The position numbers and the translations under genes are program-made. The notes under the pieces were generated by a model. The model searched no databases. It was given only the letters and a program-made list of their open reading frames with translations, and was not told the DNA's origin. Below, piece by piece: positions 8,406 through 17,097 of a stretch of 64,000 nucleotides of DNA. Where the stretch lies: positions 372,001-436,000 of the forward strand of contig NZ_QGNY01000004.1 of NCBI RefSeq assembly GCF_003173575.1. The letters run 5' to 3'. Every line of letters begins with the position of its first letter. Positions within the stretch are counted from its first letter, which is position 1. This DNA comes from Pedobacter paludis (GTDB lineage Bacteria > Bacteroidota > Bacteroidia > Sphingobacteriales > Sphingobacteriaceae).

Positions 8406-9671
8406 ATGATACAGCAACAGGGCAATCGGTTTTTTTTTAATGTAGATTGGATTACAGTTTTAATCTACATTGCGCTTTGTGCCATTGGTTTTACAAATAT
8501 CTACGCCTCCATTTATAATCCGGATAAAGCCGTTGGTTTTGATTTCGCCAGTAGTTACGGCAAGCAGTTAATTTATGTAATTACCGGACTAATTTTAGGT
8601 TTATCAATTTTATTATTTGACGGGAGGTTATTTAACGTCTTCGCCCCATTTATTTATGGCATAACCCTCGTATTACTTATAATTGTACTTTTTGTGGGCC
8701 GAAATGTTGGCGGAAACCAAGCTTGGATTCCCATAGGCTCATTTAGACTGCAACCATCCGAATTTGCTAAATTCGGAACGGCCCTACTTTTGGCACGTTA
8801 CGTTAGCACTTTTAACCCTAAGTTTAGGGATGTTAAATCAATTTTTATTGCGGCGGCTATTGTTCTTGCTCCGCTTTTATTAATTATGCTTCAACCGGAT
8901 ACCGGTTCTGCCTTGGTCTTTTTAGCCTTCATGTTTCCATTGTATAGAGAAGGTTTATCAGGCTATTTTCTTTTAATTTTCCTAGGAATGATCGTACTCT
9001 TTGTGGCCGATTTCTTAGTTCCAACTTATATATTGATTTTGGTTTTAACCACAATTGGAGCGTTATTTATTTATGCGAACAAGCGGAAGCAAAAGTTAAT
9101 TATTACAACGGTATTTGTTACATTAATTGCAATTGGATATTTGTTCTTGGTAAAGGTTGCTTACACCAAAGTTTTAGAGCCACACCAGAGAAGCCGCATT
9201 GAGCTTATGCTGGGTTTAAAAACCGATAATAAAGGAGCGGGTTATAATGTAATTCAATCGCAAATTGCCATAGGATCGGGACAGGCTACAGGCCGAGGTT
9301 TTTTGCAGGGTACACAAACAAAATATGGCTATGTACCAGAACAAAGCACCGACTTTATATTTTCTACAATCGGCGAAGAATGGGGATTTATGGGATGCTC
9401 TGTCGTTATTGGATTATATATTTTCTTACTGTTAAGGTTGGTTAATCTTGCTGAAAGGCAACGGTCTACTTTTTCAAGAGTTTACGGCTACAGTGTGGCT
9501 TGTATTTTATTCTTCCACGTATTTATTAATATTGGTATGACGATTGGTATCATCCCAGTAATCGGAATTCCGTTGCCATTAATTAGTTATGGCGGATCAT
9601 CGTTGTGGAGTTTTACTATTCTGCTTTTTATATTTCTTAAGCTAGACTCGAATAGAATGGGCTTTATTTAA
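8406..9671 (+). CDS. rodA: Peptidoglycan glycosyltransferase RodA
   Basis: 421 residues with about ten membrane helices; SEDS-family polymerase acting on lipid II as partner of PBP2. Family signatures are visible: GGNQAWIPIGSFRLQPSEFAK is present (read as NQAWIPIG and LQPSEFAK), LQPDTGSALVF, and the C-terminal GIPLPLISYGGSS. The loop FIFSTIGEEWGF is also typical. It is the last gene of the shape operon. A convergent SDR gene ends six bases beyond its stop, with no room for a classical terminator. Confidence 0.96.
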   Translation: MIQQQGNRFFFNVDWITVLIYIALCAIGFTNIYASIYNPDKAVGFDFASSYGKQLIYVITGLILGLSILLFDGRLFNVFAPFIYGITLVLLIIVLFVGRNVGGNQAWIPIGSFRLQPSEFAKFGTALLLARYVSTFNPKFRDVKSIFIAAAIVLAPLLLIMLQPDTGSALVFLAFMFPLYREGLSGYFLLIFLGMIVLFVADFLVPTYILILVLTTIGALFIYANKRKQKLIITTVFVTLIAIGYLFLVKVAYTKVLEPHQRSRIELMLGLKTDNKGAGYNVIQSQIAIGSGQATGRGFLQGTQTKYGYVPEQSTDFIFSTIGEEWGFMGCSVVIGLYIFLLLRLVNLAERQRSTFSRVYGYSVACILFFHVFINIGMTIGIIPVIGIPLPLISYGGSSLWSFTILLFIFLKLDSNRMGFI

Positions 9672-9677
9672 ATCACC

Positions 9678-10472
9678 TTATAAGATTGAACGGACTAAGC
9701 CTCCTTCTACCCTTATTGCCGCTCCATTTGTTCCAGAGGCTAAAGGACTAACGTAATAAGTTACTGCATTCGCGATTTCCTCAACGTCTAAAAATCTTTT
9801 TAGGAGTGAGGTTGGTCTCATATTTTTAAAGAAATCATCTTCAACTTCAGCAACAGTTAAATTGCCTGATTTTGCCAGATCTTCGATAAAACCACCAACA
9901 CCTTTAGATTTTGTTGGTCCCGGTAAAATCGAATTTACGGTTACTGCTGTACCTTTTGTCAATTCTGCAAGTCCTCTGCTAACTGCCAATTGAGCGGTTT
10001 TAGTCATTCCGTAATGAATCATCTCATCAGGTATAAAAACTGCAGATTCGCTCGAAATAAAAATAATCCGGCCCCAGTTTTTCATCAACATTTTTGGAAA
10101 TAAATGACGGGATAATCTGATGCCACTCATTACATTAACTTCGAAAAATCTAAACCAGTCGTCGTCAGATATTTCTTCAAAAGATTTTGGCTCAAAAATA
10201 CCCGCATTATTAATTAGAATATCAACTTCAGGCAAATTTTCTATCAGTTGGTTTACATCTTCCACTTTCGAAAAATCGGCTGCAAAGCCTGTAACGCTTT
10301 CACTTCCAGTAGTGCTTTTTAAACTTGCAACCGCAGCATCAACACTTTCTTTTGTTCTGCCGTTAATAATTACAGAAACACCTTCTTTTAATAAACTTTC
10401 GGCAATTGCGTAACCAATTCCAGCAGTAGAACCGCTTATAAAAGCTGTTTTATCTTTTAGTTTTAAATCCAT
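9678..10472 (-). CDS. Short-chain dehydrogenase/reductase
   Basis: 264 residues, classical SDR fold. The nucleotide-binding motif is SGSTAGIG at about residues 14-21, NNAG is at about 88-91, and the catalytic Y-x-x-x-K is YGMTK with a serine pair just upstream (ISSES). The C-terminal region PTSLLKRFLDVEEIANAV is typical of family members annotated as oxidoreductases or 3-oxoacyl reductases. Substrate cannot be told. Its ATG overlaps the stop of the upstream acidic protein by one base (TAATG), so the two genes are translationally coupled. Confidence 0.9.
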   Translation of the reverse strand: MDLKLKDKTAFISGSTAGIGYAIAESLLKEGVSVIINGRTKESVDAAVASLKSTTGSESVTGFAADFSKVEDVNQLIENLPEVDILINNAGIFEPKSFEEISDDDWFRFFEVNVMSGIRLSRHLFPKMLMKNWGRIIFISSESAVFIPDEMIHYGMTKTAQLAVSRGLAELTKGTAVTVNSILPGPTKSKGVGGFIEDLAKSGNLTVAEVEDDFFKNMRPTSLLKRFLDVEEIANAVTYYVSPLASGTNGAAIRVEGGLVRSIL

Positions 10473-11638
10473 TATTTAGAAAATCTTCTGTTTAACAACT
10501 CATAAAACTGATCAACCGTTGCCTGCTTTGTTGCCCAATTGTTTTTTACGGCATAATTATTCTGAAGAAAACTATCGGCTGTTTCGAAATTGTTCATTTT
10601 GTTTACAATATCTATCGCTTCAGAATAGGCCAGATTATAACCATTGAATAAGTCTTTAATAAAAAGCAGTTTTTCGTTTAGGTTTATGGCTTGTTTTAGA
10701 TCAGCAATTGGTGCTTTTACCGGCTCAGTTGTATTATTCGTTCTGGCAAGCAAATCATTTAAGCTTGGTGCAGGTTTCGAAGAAATGGGTTCAACAATTG
10801 GTTTTACCGGCACTGCTTCAGGTGTAAAAATTGGGCGTTCAGCTACGGGTGGCGATATGATCGGTTCATCAAAATCTACATCTTTTAGTGCTTCAATTGG
10901 TTCCGTAATTTCATCAGCCGTAGGAAACTCCAACTCAGGTTCTGAAGTTTTTGCTTCTTCATCGTGAGAGATTAAGAATGGTTCCGGTCCGATTTCATCA
11001 TCTGCTGCATTTTCAGTTTCATCCGGGGTTTCAGCCTGCAGTTCATCCTTTTCATGAATTCGTTTCTTCTGTGCAAGAATTTCTTCCTCGGCTTTACTTA
11101 AAGGTCTATCAAAAATATCTTCAACAGGTTTGGCTTCGTAATCAAATTGATCATCCTCACTATGATTTCCCAAAACAAATTCAAACGTATTATCACTTTG
11201 ATCGGGCTTAAAAAAATCCTGTTCCAAAACCTTCTGTGCTGTTTCCTCATGAATTTTTTCATCATCAAAAACTTCCTGCCCCTGCCTCACATCAACACGT
11301 TCTTCCTCTTCCTCGGCAGTTGCCACATCTGCAAGCTCTTCCAAATCAGATAAACTTTCCTCTACTTGGTAAGCTAATCCTTGTGCTGGAAGTTCTTCTT
11401 TTATCTCCTCGTTTTTCAAATTAGGGACTTCTACTTTCGGAGTTTTATCTTGCGTATTAATGGTATTCAGTTTCTTTACAATTTGAACATGATCAGACAG
11501 AAAATTGGCATTAGCGAGAAAAAGTTCTACCTCCAAATCATTTAATTGATCCGGATTTTGAGCTAGAAACTGATATTGCTCATTTAATTCTGATAAAATA
11601 TTACCTATTTTCCTGAAAATATCTTGTTGGTTCATCAT
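10472..11638 (-). CDS. Acidic, proline-rich hypothetical protein
   Basis: 388 residues, not assigned to a family. The first 60 residues look helical and coiled-coil-like (IFRKIGNILSELNEQYQFL). Residues about 70-270 are a low-complexity Glu/Asp/Pro linker rich in EEE, PEP and KPxxxP patterns, probably disordered. The last 90 residues form a folded-looking helical module (LNEKLLFIKDLFNGYNLAYS, then FLQNNYAVKNNWATKQ). No signal peptide or membrane helix is seen, so it is probably cytoplasmic. Start is one of two adjacent ATG codons. It is coupled to the downstream SDR and divergent from tdk. Function is unknown; such folded-linker-folded layouts suggest a scaffold. Confidence 0.75.
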   Translation of the reverse strand: MMNQQDIFRKIGNILSELNEQYQFLAQNPDQLNDLEVELFLANANFLSDHVQIVKKLNTINTQDKTPKVEVPNLKNEEIKEELPAQGLAYQVEESLSDLEELADVATAEEEEERVDVRQGQEVFDDEKIHEETAQKVLEQDFFKPDQSDNTFEFVLGNHSEDDQFDYEAKPVEDIFDRPLSKAEEEILAQKKRIHEKDELQAETPDETENAADDEIGPEPFLISHDEEAKTSEPELEFPTADEITEPIEALKDVDFDEPIISPPVAERPIFTPEAVPVKPIVEPISSKPAPSLNDLLARTNNTTEPVKAPIADLKQAINLNEKLLFIKDLFNGYNLAYSEAIDIVNKMNNFETADSFLQNNYAVKNNWATKQATVDQFYELLNRRFSK

Positions 11639-11685
11639 AAAGTTTAAACGAATTTTTGGCTAATTTATGTTGGTAACTATGTATT

Positions 11686-11693
11686 CAAAAATA
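11686..11693 (-). promoter_or_regulatory. Candidate -7 box for the 11638 operon
   Basis: On the minus strand the sequence reads TATTTTTG, matching TAnnTTTG, 48 bases before the ATG at 11638. No -33 box is seen at the usual spacing, so this is a weak call. Confidence 0.35.
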
Positions 11694-11761
11694 ACACATA
11701 ATTCTCATATTTGTTCGGTTTAAAAATTATAGCACAGACATAAGGAAGTAAAAAATCGAGC

Positions 11762-12343
11762 ATGTTATTTAGCGAACAAAATTTTAGAAGAAGAGGCGAA
11801 TTTTCGGGCAGTATAGAGGTAGTTTGTGGCTCTATGTTTTCTGGCAAAACCGAAGAGCTTATCCGACGACTAAAAAGAGCACAGATTGCGAAATTAAATG
11901 TAGAGATTTTTAAACCTAGAACAGATACGCGTTATCATGAAACCGCAGTGGTGTCGCACGATCTAAATTCGATTAATTCTACACCGGTTGATAGTGCATC
12001 GGCTATTTTATTGCTTGGAACAAATACCCAGGTTGTGGGAATAGATGAAGCTCAGTTTTTTGATGATGAGCTTCCTGATGTTTGCAATAAGCTGGCGCTT
12101 AAGGGAATTCGGGTAATTGTTGCAGGCTTGGATATGGATTTTACAGGAAAACCTTTCGGCCCTATGCCTGCTTTAATGGCCATTGCAGAGCACGTTACCA
12201 AGGTAAATGCCGTTTGCGTTTGTTGTGGAAATCCCGCACTTTTTAGTTACCGAACAGTTGCCAACGAATCTACTGTTTTGCTAGGCGAAAAGGAAAGTTA
12301 CGAACCACGTTGCAGAGCCTGTTATAACTTAGAACGAGGATAG
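11762..12343 (+). CDS. tdk: Thymidine kinase, type II
   Basis: 193 residues. Phosphorylates thymidine to dTMP in the salvage pathway. P-loop GSMFSGKT is at residues 23-30, DEAQFF follows near residue 95, and the C-terminal lasso domain has the two zinc-binding pairs CVCC and CRAC. Length fits the bacterial type II family. It is divergent from the acidic hypothetical protein, with 123 bases between the two starts. A GC-rich segment follows its stop. Confidence 0.95.
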   Translation: MLFSEQNFRRRGEFSGSIEVVCGSMFSGKTEELIRRLKRAQIAKLNVEIFKPRTDTRYHETAVVSHDLNSINSTPVDSASAILLLGTNTQVVGIDEAQFFDDELPDVCNKLALKGIRVIVAGLDMDFTGKPFGPMPALMAIAEHVTKVNAVCVCCGNPALFSYRTVANESTVLLGEKESYEPRCRACYNLERG

Positions 12344-12544
12344 CTAGGGTTAATTTTTTTAATTGCTAAACTGTAAACCGTTCCTAACCTAAAAATTCTT
12401 TTGGAGCGCAGTGCCTGCAAAAAAATTTAGCGTTTGTTCCCGTTTTTCGCCTGTACGCTTCGGGCAATTTCATTAGCCCTGCAGGGTACTGGCTACACCC
12501 GGGGCTAGGTGGCCAAAAATCTACTGTTTTTTAAACGGCTGGGT
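12344..12544. other. GC-rich intergenic segment of unknown nature
   Basis: After tdk comes a stretch clearly richer in GC than its surroundings, roughly 12400-12520. It contains a perfect 10-bp palindrome CCCTGCAGGG near 12478-12487 and the string CCGGGGCTAGGTGG at about 12499-12512. No open frame with protein-like features is seen. The composition and palindromes suggest a dispersed repeat or a structured RNA. It leads directly into a promoter-like box at 12545. Confidence 0.45.
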
Positions 12545-12552
12545 TACCTTTG
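12545..12552 (+). promoter_or_regulatory. Bacteroidetes-type -7 box
   Basis: TACCTTTG matches TAnnTTTG. It lies 127 bases before the ATG at 12679, so a transcript starting just after it would have a leader of about 120 bases. The in-frame TTG within it (12550) is not a credible start codon. Confidence 0.5.
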
Positions 12553-12574
12553 CTGTTCTTAAACCTGACAGCAG

Positions 12575-12645
12575 CGACAGCCCCGAATTTTTTCAATGAG
12601 GGCTACAGCGAATGGCAGGACTGTAATCGGCAAAGCATTACAGAA
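12575..12645 (+). ncRNA. Candidate structured 5' leader or small RNA
   Basis: Between the -7 box at 12545 and the ATG at 12679 two stem pairs can be read: AGCCC (12579-12583) with GGGCT (12600-12604), and CTGTAAT (12621-12627) with ATTACAG (12637-12643, perfect). The repeated AGCGA/ACAGCGAATGG wording around the first stem resembles, from memory, recurrent structured intergenic elements of Bacteroidetes. Whether it is a cis-regulatory leader, a dispersed element or a small RNA cannot be decided by eye. Confidence 0.4.
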
Positions 12646-12678
12646 CCAAACATTTTCAAAAAAATAAGAAATACATTT

Positions 12679-13479
12679 ATGGATCAAGAAATTAAAACTG
12701 TTTCTATTTTGGGCTGTGGCTGGTTTGGATTGGCCTTAGCCAAGAAATTAATTGAACTAAACTATTTTGTTAAGGGTTCTACAACCACTCCAGAAAAATT
12801 GGAGATGCTTTCCATCCATAAAATTGAACCGTATTTGGTTAGCTTTATCGCCGAAGAAATTATTGCTGATGATTCTTTTTTTAATGCAGATGTATTGTTC
12901 ATCTGTATTCCGCCCAAAAGGAACTCTACCGAGCTTAAAGATTATCCGAACAAAATAAACGCAATTATAAAGGCATCAAAAAACAATGTAAAAAATATTG
13001 TTTTAATCAGTTCTACGAGTGTTTATGCGGATGAAAACATATTTGTTAACGAGCATAGCAAAACCAATCCCGATACAGATTCTGGACGTGTGGTTTTAGA
13101 AGCTGAAGAAATATTGAAGGGGCTTCATTCTGATAATTATACTATTATCCGCTTCGCCGGATTAATTGGCCCCGAACGCAACCCAGGTAGATTTTTTGCT
13201 GGAAAAACCTATGTTCCTAATGGCTTGGCCCCAGTAAATTTAATCCATCAAATTGATGCGGTTGGCATTGCCTGCGAAATCCTGAACAAACAAGCTTTTG
13301 GCAGAACATATAATGCATGTTCTCCAACGCACCCAGCAAAACAGGATTTTTACACTAAAACCGCTAAATCATCTGAATTAATTGAACCCCAATTTATTGC
13401 TGAAAAGAAAAACTGGAAAGTTGTGGAGAGTGTGAATGTGCCAGAATTTTTGGGTTATGAATTTAAAGTAGAGATTTAA
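12679..13479 (+). CDS. YeeZ-like NAD(P)-binding epimerase/dehydratase family protein
   Basis: 266 residues from ATG 12679. An atypical SDR of the YeeZ type: nucleotide-binding ILGCGWFGLALAKKL near the N-terminus, then SSTSVYAD, NPDTDSGRVV, RFAGLIGPERNPGRFFAGK and YNACSPTHPAKQDFY, all strong matches to the E. coli YeeZ pattern as I recall it. The reaction is unknown for the family. An in-frame TTG at 12550 would add 43 residues, but it lies in a promoter box and the added codons cover a hairpin-forming leader, so they are rejected. A hairpin at 13481-13503 follows the stop. Confidence 0.88.
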   Translation: MDQEIKTVSILGCGWFGLALAKKLIELNYFVKGSTTTPEKLEMLSIHKIEPYLVSFIAEEIIADDSFFNADVLFICIPPKRNSTELKDYPNKINAIIKASKNNVKNIVLISSTSVYADENIFVNEHSKTNPDTDSGRVVLEAEEILKGLHSDNYTIIRFAGLIGPERNPGRFFAGKTYVPNGLAPVNLIHQIDAVGIACEILNKQAFGRTYNACSPTHPAKQDFYTKTAKSSELIEPQFIAEKKNWKVVESVNVPEFLGYEFKVEI

Positions 13480-13480
13480 T

Positions 13481-13503
13481 TTGGTCGGTGAGACACCAAC
13501 CAA
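13481..13503. terminator. Hairpin between convergent genes
   Basis: TTGGTCGGTG (13481-13490) and CACCAACCAA (13494-13503) form a 10-bp stem with one mismatch and an AGA loop, two bases after the 13479 stop and just before the convergent helicase stop at 13511. It may terminate both, although no long T run follows. Confidence 0.5.
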
Positions 13504-13510
13504 TAGCTAC

Positions 13511-16500
13511 TTAACTCAATAAACCTAGTAGCTCTTTTTTTGTTAAATTTTGAAAGAAGCCATTTTCGGTTTGGATTAAATTCTTAACCAAATCTTTTTT
13601 CGTGGACTGAAGTTTCATGATTTTTTCTTCTATCGTATCCGGGCAAATTAAGCGTACAGCCATAACATTTTTATGTTGTCCAATTCTGTATGCCCGGTCA
13701 ATCGCTTGGTTTTCGACCGCAGGATTCCACCATGGATCTACTAAATAAACATAATCTGCCTCGGTTAAATTAAGTCCTATCCCACCAGCCTTTAAACTGA
13801 TTAAGAAAACCGGAATCTCCTCGTTTTTTTGGAACGACTCTACAACCGCTCCCCTCTTTTTCGTTTGACCGGTTAAATATTCATATTTAATTCCGCGTAT
13901 TTCCAGCTGTTTTTTTATTAAATCGAGCATGCTGACAAACTGAGAAAAAACCAAAATTTTATGGTTCTTAGCTTTGCTTTCTATTTGCTCTAACAAAACT
14001 TCAATTTTCGAGGAAGCCTGAATGTAAGATTTCCCATCAGCCAGCAATGCGGCAGAATTACAGATTTGCCTCAATCGGGTAATGCTCCTCAACACATGCA
14101 TAGAACTTTTTGGCAACTCATCTTCGGTTTTATTAAGAATATAATCCTGAATTTCCTTTTTATTGGCTTCGTAAATCTCTCGCTGTTCATCGCCCATTTC
14201 GCAGTACAATACAATTTCGGTTTTATCCGGAAGTTCCTTCGCTACCTGCTCTTTAGTTCTACGTAAGATAAATGGCTTAATTTTTTTCTGCAATTCCTCT
14301 GCCCGTCGGCTATCCTTAAACTGATCAATTGGAGTGGAATATAAATCTGCAAACTGTTGTTTACTTCCAAACAAACCCGGGCAGGCAAAAGAAAGTTGTC
14401 CGTACAGATCAAAAGTATTGTTCTCAATTGGCGTTCCTGTCATTACAACCTTATTTCTCGATTGGAGCATTCTAGCCACTTTATACCGCTGAGATTCTGG
14501 ATTTTTAATGTTCTGAGATTCATCTAAAAAGATATAATTAAAGCGATAATCTTTTAAGAAACGAATATCAGAAAGCAAGGTTCCGTAAGAAGTTAAAATG
14601 ATTTCAAAATTATCAAAAGTATCTGTAGTTTTTGTTCGCTCATTACCATAAATGGTTTTAACTTTTATAGAGGGGGCAAATTTTTCTATCTCGGCCTTCC
14701 AGTTAAAAATTAAAGATGCCGGAACAACAACTAAATTGGTATTATGATTTACCTTTTTCCGCTGAGACAAGATAAAAGCCAAAATTTGAATGGTTTTCCC
14801 CAAACCCATATCATCTGCCAAACACGATCCAAAGTTAAAATCATCCAAAAAATTAAGCCAGTTTAAGCCATCTTTCTGATAGTGGCGCAAGGTTGCCGTA
14901 AGTGTTTCTGGCACTTCAACTTCTTCAATGGCGTCTCTACCTTCAAATTTCTGTTTATAAACACGTAGCTCATTTTTTACATCACCATCAAGAAGCGCAT
15001 CTTCATATAAATCATTTATCGTTTCAAACTTTATTTTGTGCGTAAGCAGTTTGTCTTCTACAATTTCGCCTGCATTAAAATATCCAATAAATTTCTCAAT
15101 CCACTCTTCGGGTAAAATTCCTTGCGTACCATCATCAAGCGTTACAAATTTACTTTTGTTCCTAATGGATTTATGTAAATGTTTAAGTGCAACGTTCTGT
15201 TTGCCAAATTTCACTTTCACCTTAGTTTCAAACCAGTCGGTTCCACTTAAAACCTCGATATTAATTTCTGGCTTATGCCCGTTTAATTTGTTGTTTTTAA
15301 GCTTATTGAAACCCAAAATATGGATTCCCTTGTTACGCCATATCTCAAATGCATCTAGAAACCATAAGTCTTCCAAAAATCTTTTGCGATGAAGATAAAA
15401 AGAATCATTAGTTTCCTGTTCGTAGAAATAAGGGTGCTGTTTTAAAACATTGGCAATAAACTGCAACTCGGCTTCCTCATCTCGATGGAGTGTAAAAAGA
15501 TTTCCAAGTTTATCCTGTGCCTGAATTTGCTTTTTAGATAAAACAGGGATTTCCATATTTCCGTAACGCATAACTGGCGTTATTAAAATGTAATCTTCCG
15601 ACTCGGATAAATAGATGAGTTGTTCATTTTCTAAATCGAAACCCTTTTCTTCGATCTGACTTTTTGAAGCAGGTTTTAAATAAGAATAATCTACCTTAAT
15701 ACTGCCTTCCAACTGAATTAAAATCGTTTTTTGAAACTCTGGATATTTTGTTTTGTGAAGAATTAACCGATTGCTTTGTTTTTTAAAAAAGCCAATTACA
15801 CGCAAAAAATCTGGTCGGGTAATTAAGTAAAGATCATCTTTTAGCTGAATGAAGTATTGGTAGCATAAAACAAGATTATCCAATTCGTAAGATTTGCCTT
15901 CAATAATCAAACGCCCTGTTATTTCGTAATAATCATCTCTTTGATTTACTGACAGCCTTAAATCAACATCCAAAATATGGATCTTAACCGGCTTTATAGA
16001 TGATGCCTGTATATTGGACGAAAGCTTGGCATCGTGTTGATAAACCGGAATATCTAGCGGATTTTTAACGATGGATTTTAAGGCTTCGAGTTCAGCCTCT
16101 GTTTGATCGGTATTGTAGTTTTGCTGAAACGTAGAAATGCCACTATAAAACTTAATAAGATTACCATCGTCAGTTTTGAAAAGCAACTCGGCAGGATTTA
16201 AGCCTTTTAATGGGTTTTTAACTTTTCCGGCTTTTGTGGTCTCTGCCTCAAATAATTCTATAGTAAGATTATTGTAGTAACGATGCTGACTCAAAACCAT
16301 GAACATTTTTTCATTTGCCTTTTTTGTTGAAGAGGAAATGGTTTTGATTTTTTTTGCTGGCAATAAAAGCGTTTCCAAATGTTGCTTCGCCTCTAAATTA
16401 AAGGGTTGCAAAAATTTCATTCTAGGCTTAATTTCTGTTAATCCATCCTGATATTTCAATAAGAAAACATCATCGAAATTACGCTCTTTTTCCAGGCCAT

Positions 16501-16900
16501 AATCAAGTGCAATTTTGGACATTTTTTGCCTCCGTAGGTTTTCATCAAAGAAAATAAGTAAATCCTGGCGCTGTAAAATATTGTAAAGAACCTGTGTTTG
16601 GTGTTCGCAGAGTTTGTTTTTAGGAGTGGCACATCTACAGGAAAGTTTTACAGAATGTTCATTTTGCTGTACTTGTACAATTGGAAAAGGCAGTGTAGAA
16701 TCTTCATAGCTAAATGCTCCGAAATCAATTTCAATCTGCTCTGGAAAAACATTAAAATAGCCTTTCGTATCGGTATATACCTGATGGTTTACATGTTTTA
16801 AAATTACAATACTGCTTAAGTTTTTAAGATTAAAATCGCTTATAATGTAATCATAAGGATTCTGTTCTATCGATTGCCCGCCTGCAGTTTGTTCACTCAT
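13511..16900 (-). CDS. SNF2-family ATP-dependent helicase with SWIM zinc finger
   Basis: 1129 residues. N-terminal SWIM-type zinc finger C88-x-C90...C98-x-H100, a long middle region of about 500 residues without clear motifs, then the SNF2 ATPase core in the last 480 residues. Helicase motifs seen: I DDMGLGKTIQ, II DESQNIKN (DEAH-box variant), III MTGTPIENN, V/VI SLKAGGIGLNLTEADYV and DPWWNPAVENQAIDRAYRIGQ. Such bacterial proteins are ATP-driven dsDNA translocases or remodellers, related to RapA/HepA-type enzymes, with no agreed cellular role. It stands alone, convergent with the yeeZ-like gene. A transposon origin is not suggested. Confidence 0.92.
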   Translation of the reverse strand: MSEQTAGGQSIEQNPYDYIISDFNLKNLSSIVILKHVNHQVYTDTKGYFNVFPEQIEIDFGAFSYEDSTLPFPIVQVQQNEHSVKLSCRCATPKNKLCEHQTQVLYNILQRQDLLIFFDENLRRQKMSKIALDYGLEKERNFDDVFLLKYQDGLTEIKPRMKFLQPFNLEAKQHLETLLLPAKKIKTISSSTKKANEKMFMVLSQHRYYNNLTIELFEAETTKAGKVKNPLKGLNPAELLFKTDDGNLIKFYSGISTFQQNYNTDQTEAELEALKSIVKNPLDIPVYQHDAKLSSNIQASSIKPVKIHILDVDLRLSVNQRDDYYEITGRLIIEGKSYELDNLVLCYQYFIQLKDDLYLITRPDFLRVIGFFKKQSNRLILHKTKYPEFQKTILIQLEGSIKVDYSYLKPASKSQIEEKGFDLENEQLIYLSESEDYILITPVMRYGNMEIPVLSKKQIQAQDKLGNLFTLHRDEEAELQFIANVLKQHPYFYEQETNDSFYLHRKRFLEDLWFLDAFEIWRNKGIHILGFNKLKNNKLNGHKPEINIEVLSGTDWFETKVKVKFGKQNVALKHLHKSIRNKSKFVTLDDGTQGILPEEWIEKFIGYFNAGEIVEDKLLTHKIKFETINDLYEDALLDGDVKNELRVYKQKFEGRDAIEEVEVPETLTATLRHYQKDGLNWLNFLDDFNFGSCLADDMGLGKTIQILAFILSQRKKVNHNTNLVVVPASLIFNWKAEIEKFAPSIKVKTIYGNERTKTTDTFDNFEIILTSYGTLLSDIRFLKDYRFNYIFLDESQNIKNPESQRYKVARMLQSRNKVVMTGTPIENNTFDLYGQLSFACPGLFGSKQQFADLYSTPIDQFKDSRRAEELQKKIKPFILRRTKEQVAKELPDKTEIVLYCEMGDEQREIYEANKKEIQDYILNKTEDELPKSSMHVLRSITRLRQICNSAALLADGKSYIQASSKIEVLLEQIESKAKNHKILVFSQFVSMLDLIKKQLEIRGIKYEYLTGQTKKRGAVVESFQKNEEIPVFLISLKAGGIGLNLTEADYVYLVDPWWNPAVENQAIDRAYRIGQHKNVMAVRLICPDTIEEKIMKLQSTKKDLVKNLIQTENGFFQNLTKKELLGLLS

Positions 16901-17050
16901 TAATACGAAAATGTAAAAGCTCTAAATTAGCGAATTAAAGGGTTTAAAATGCCTTACATTATTGGTATTTTTAAACACCTAATTGTTTAAAAAGAAATAC
17001 ATTGAATGGTAATTTAAGTAAATATTATTTTGAATAATCTAATTTTCATT

Positions 17051-17058
17051 TAAGTTTG
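17051..17058 (+). promoter_or_regulatory. Candidate promoter of the DeoR-type regulator
   Basis: TAAGTTTG matches the -7 consensus, with a TTTG 18 bases upstream (close to the usual 19-21). It gives a leader of about 35 bases before ATG 17098. Confidence 0.5.
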
Positions 17059-17097
17059 CTAAAGCATTTGCTATAAATTAGCCTCAAAACCAAATAC

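Noticed and set aside
12550..12678. N-terminal extension of the YeeZ-like protein from TTG 12550
   Set aside because: The TTG is part of a -7 box and the 43 added codons lie across hairpin-forming DNA; the conserved NAD-binding motif begins right after ATG 12679.
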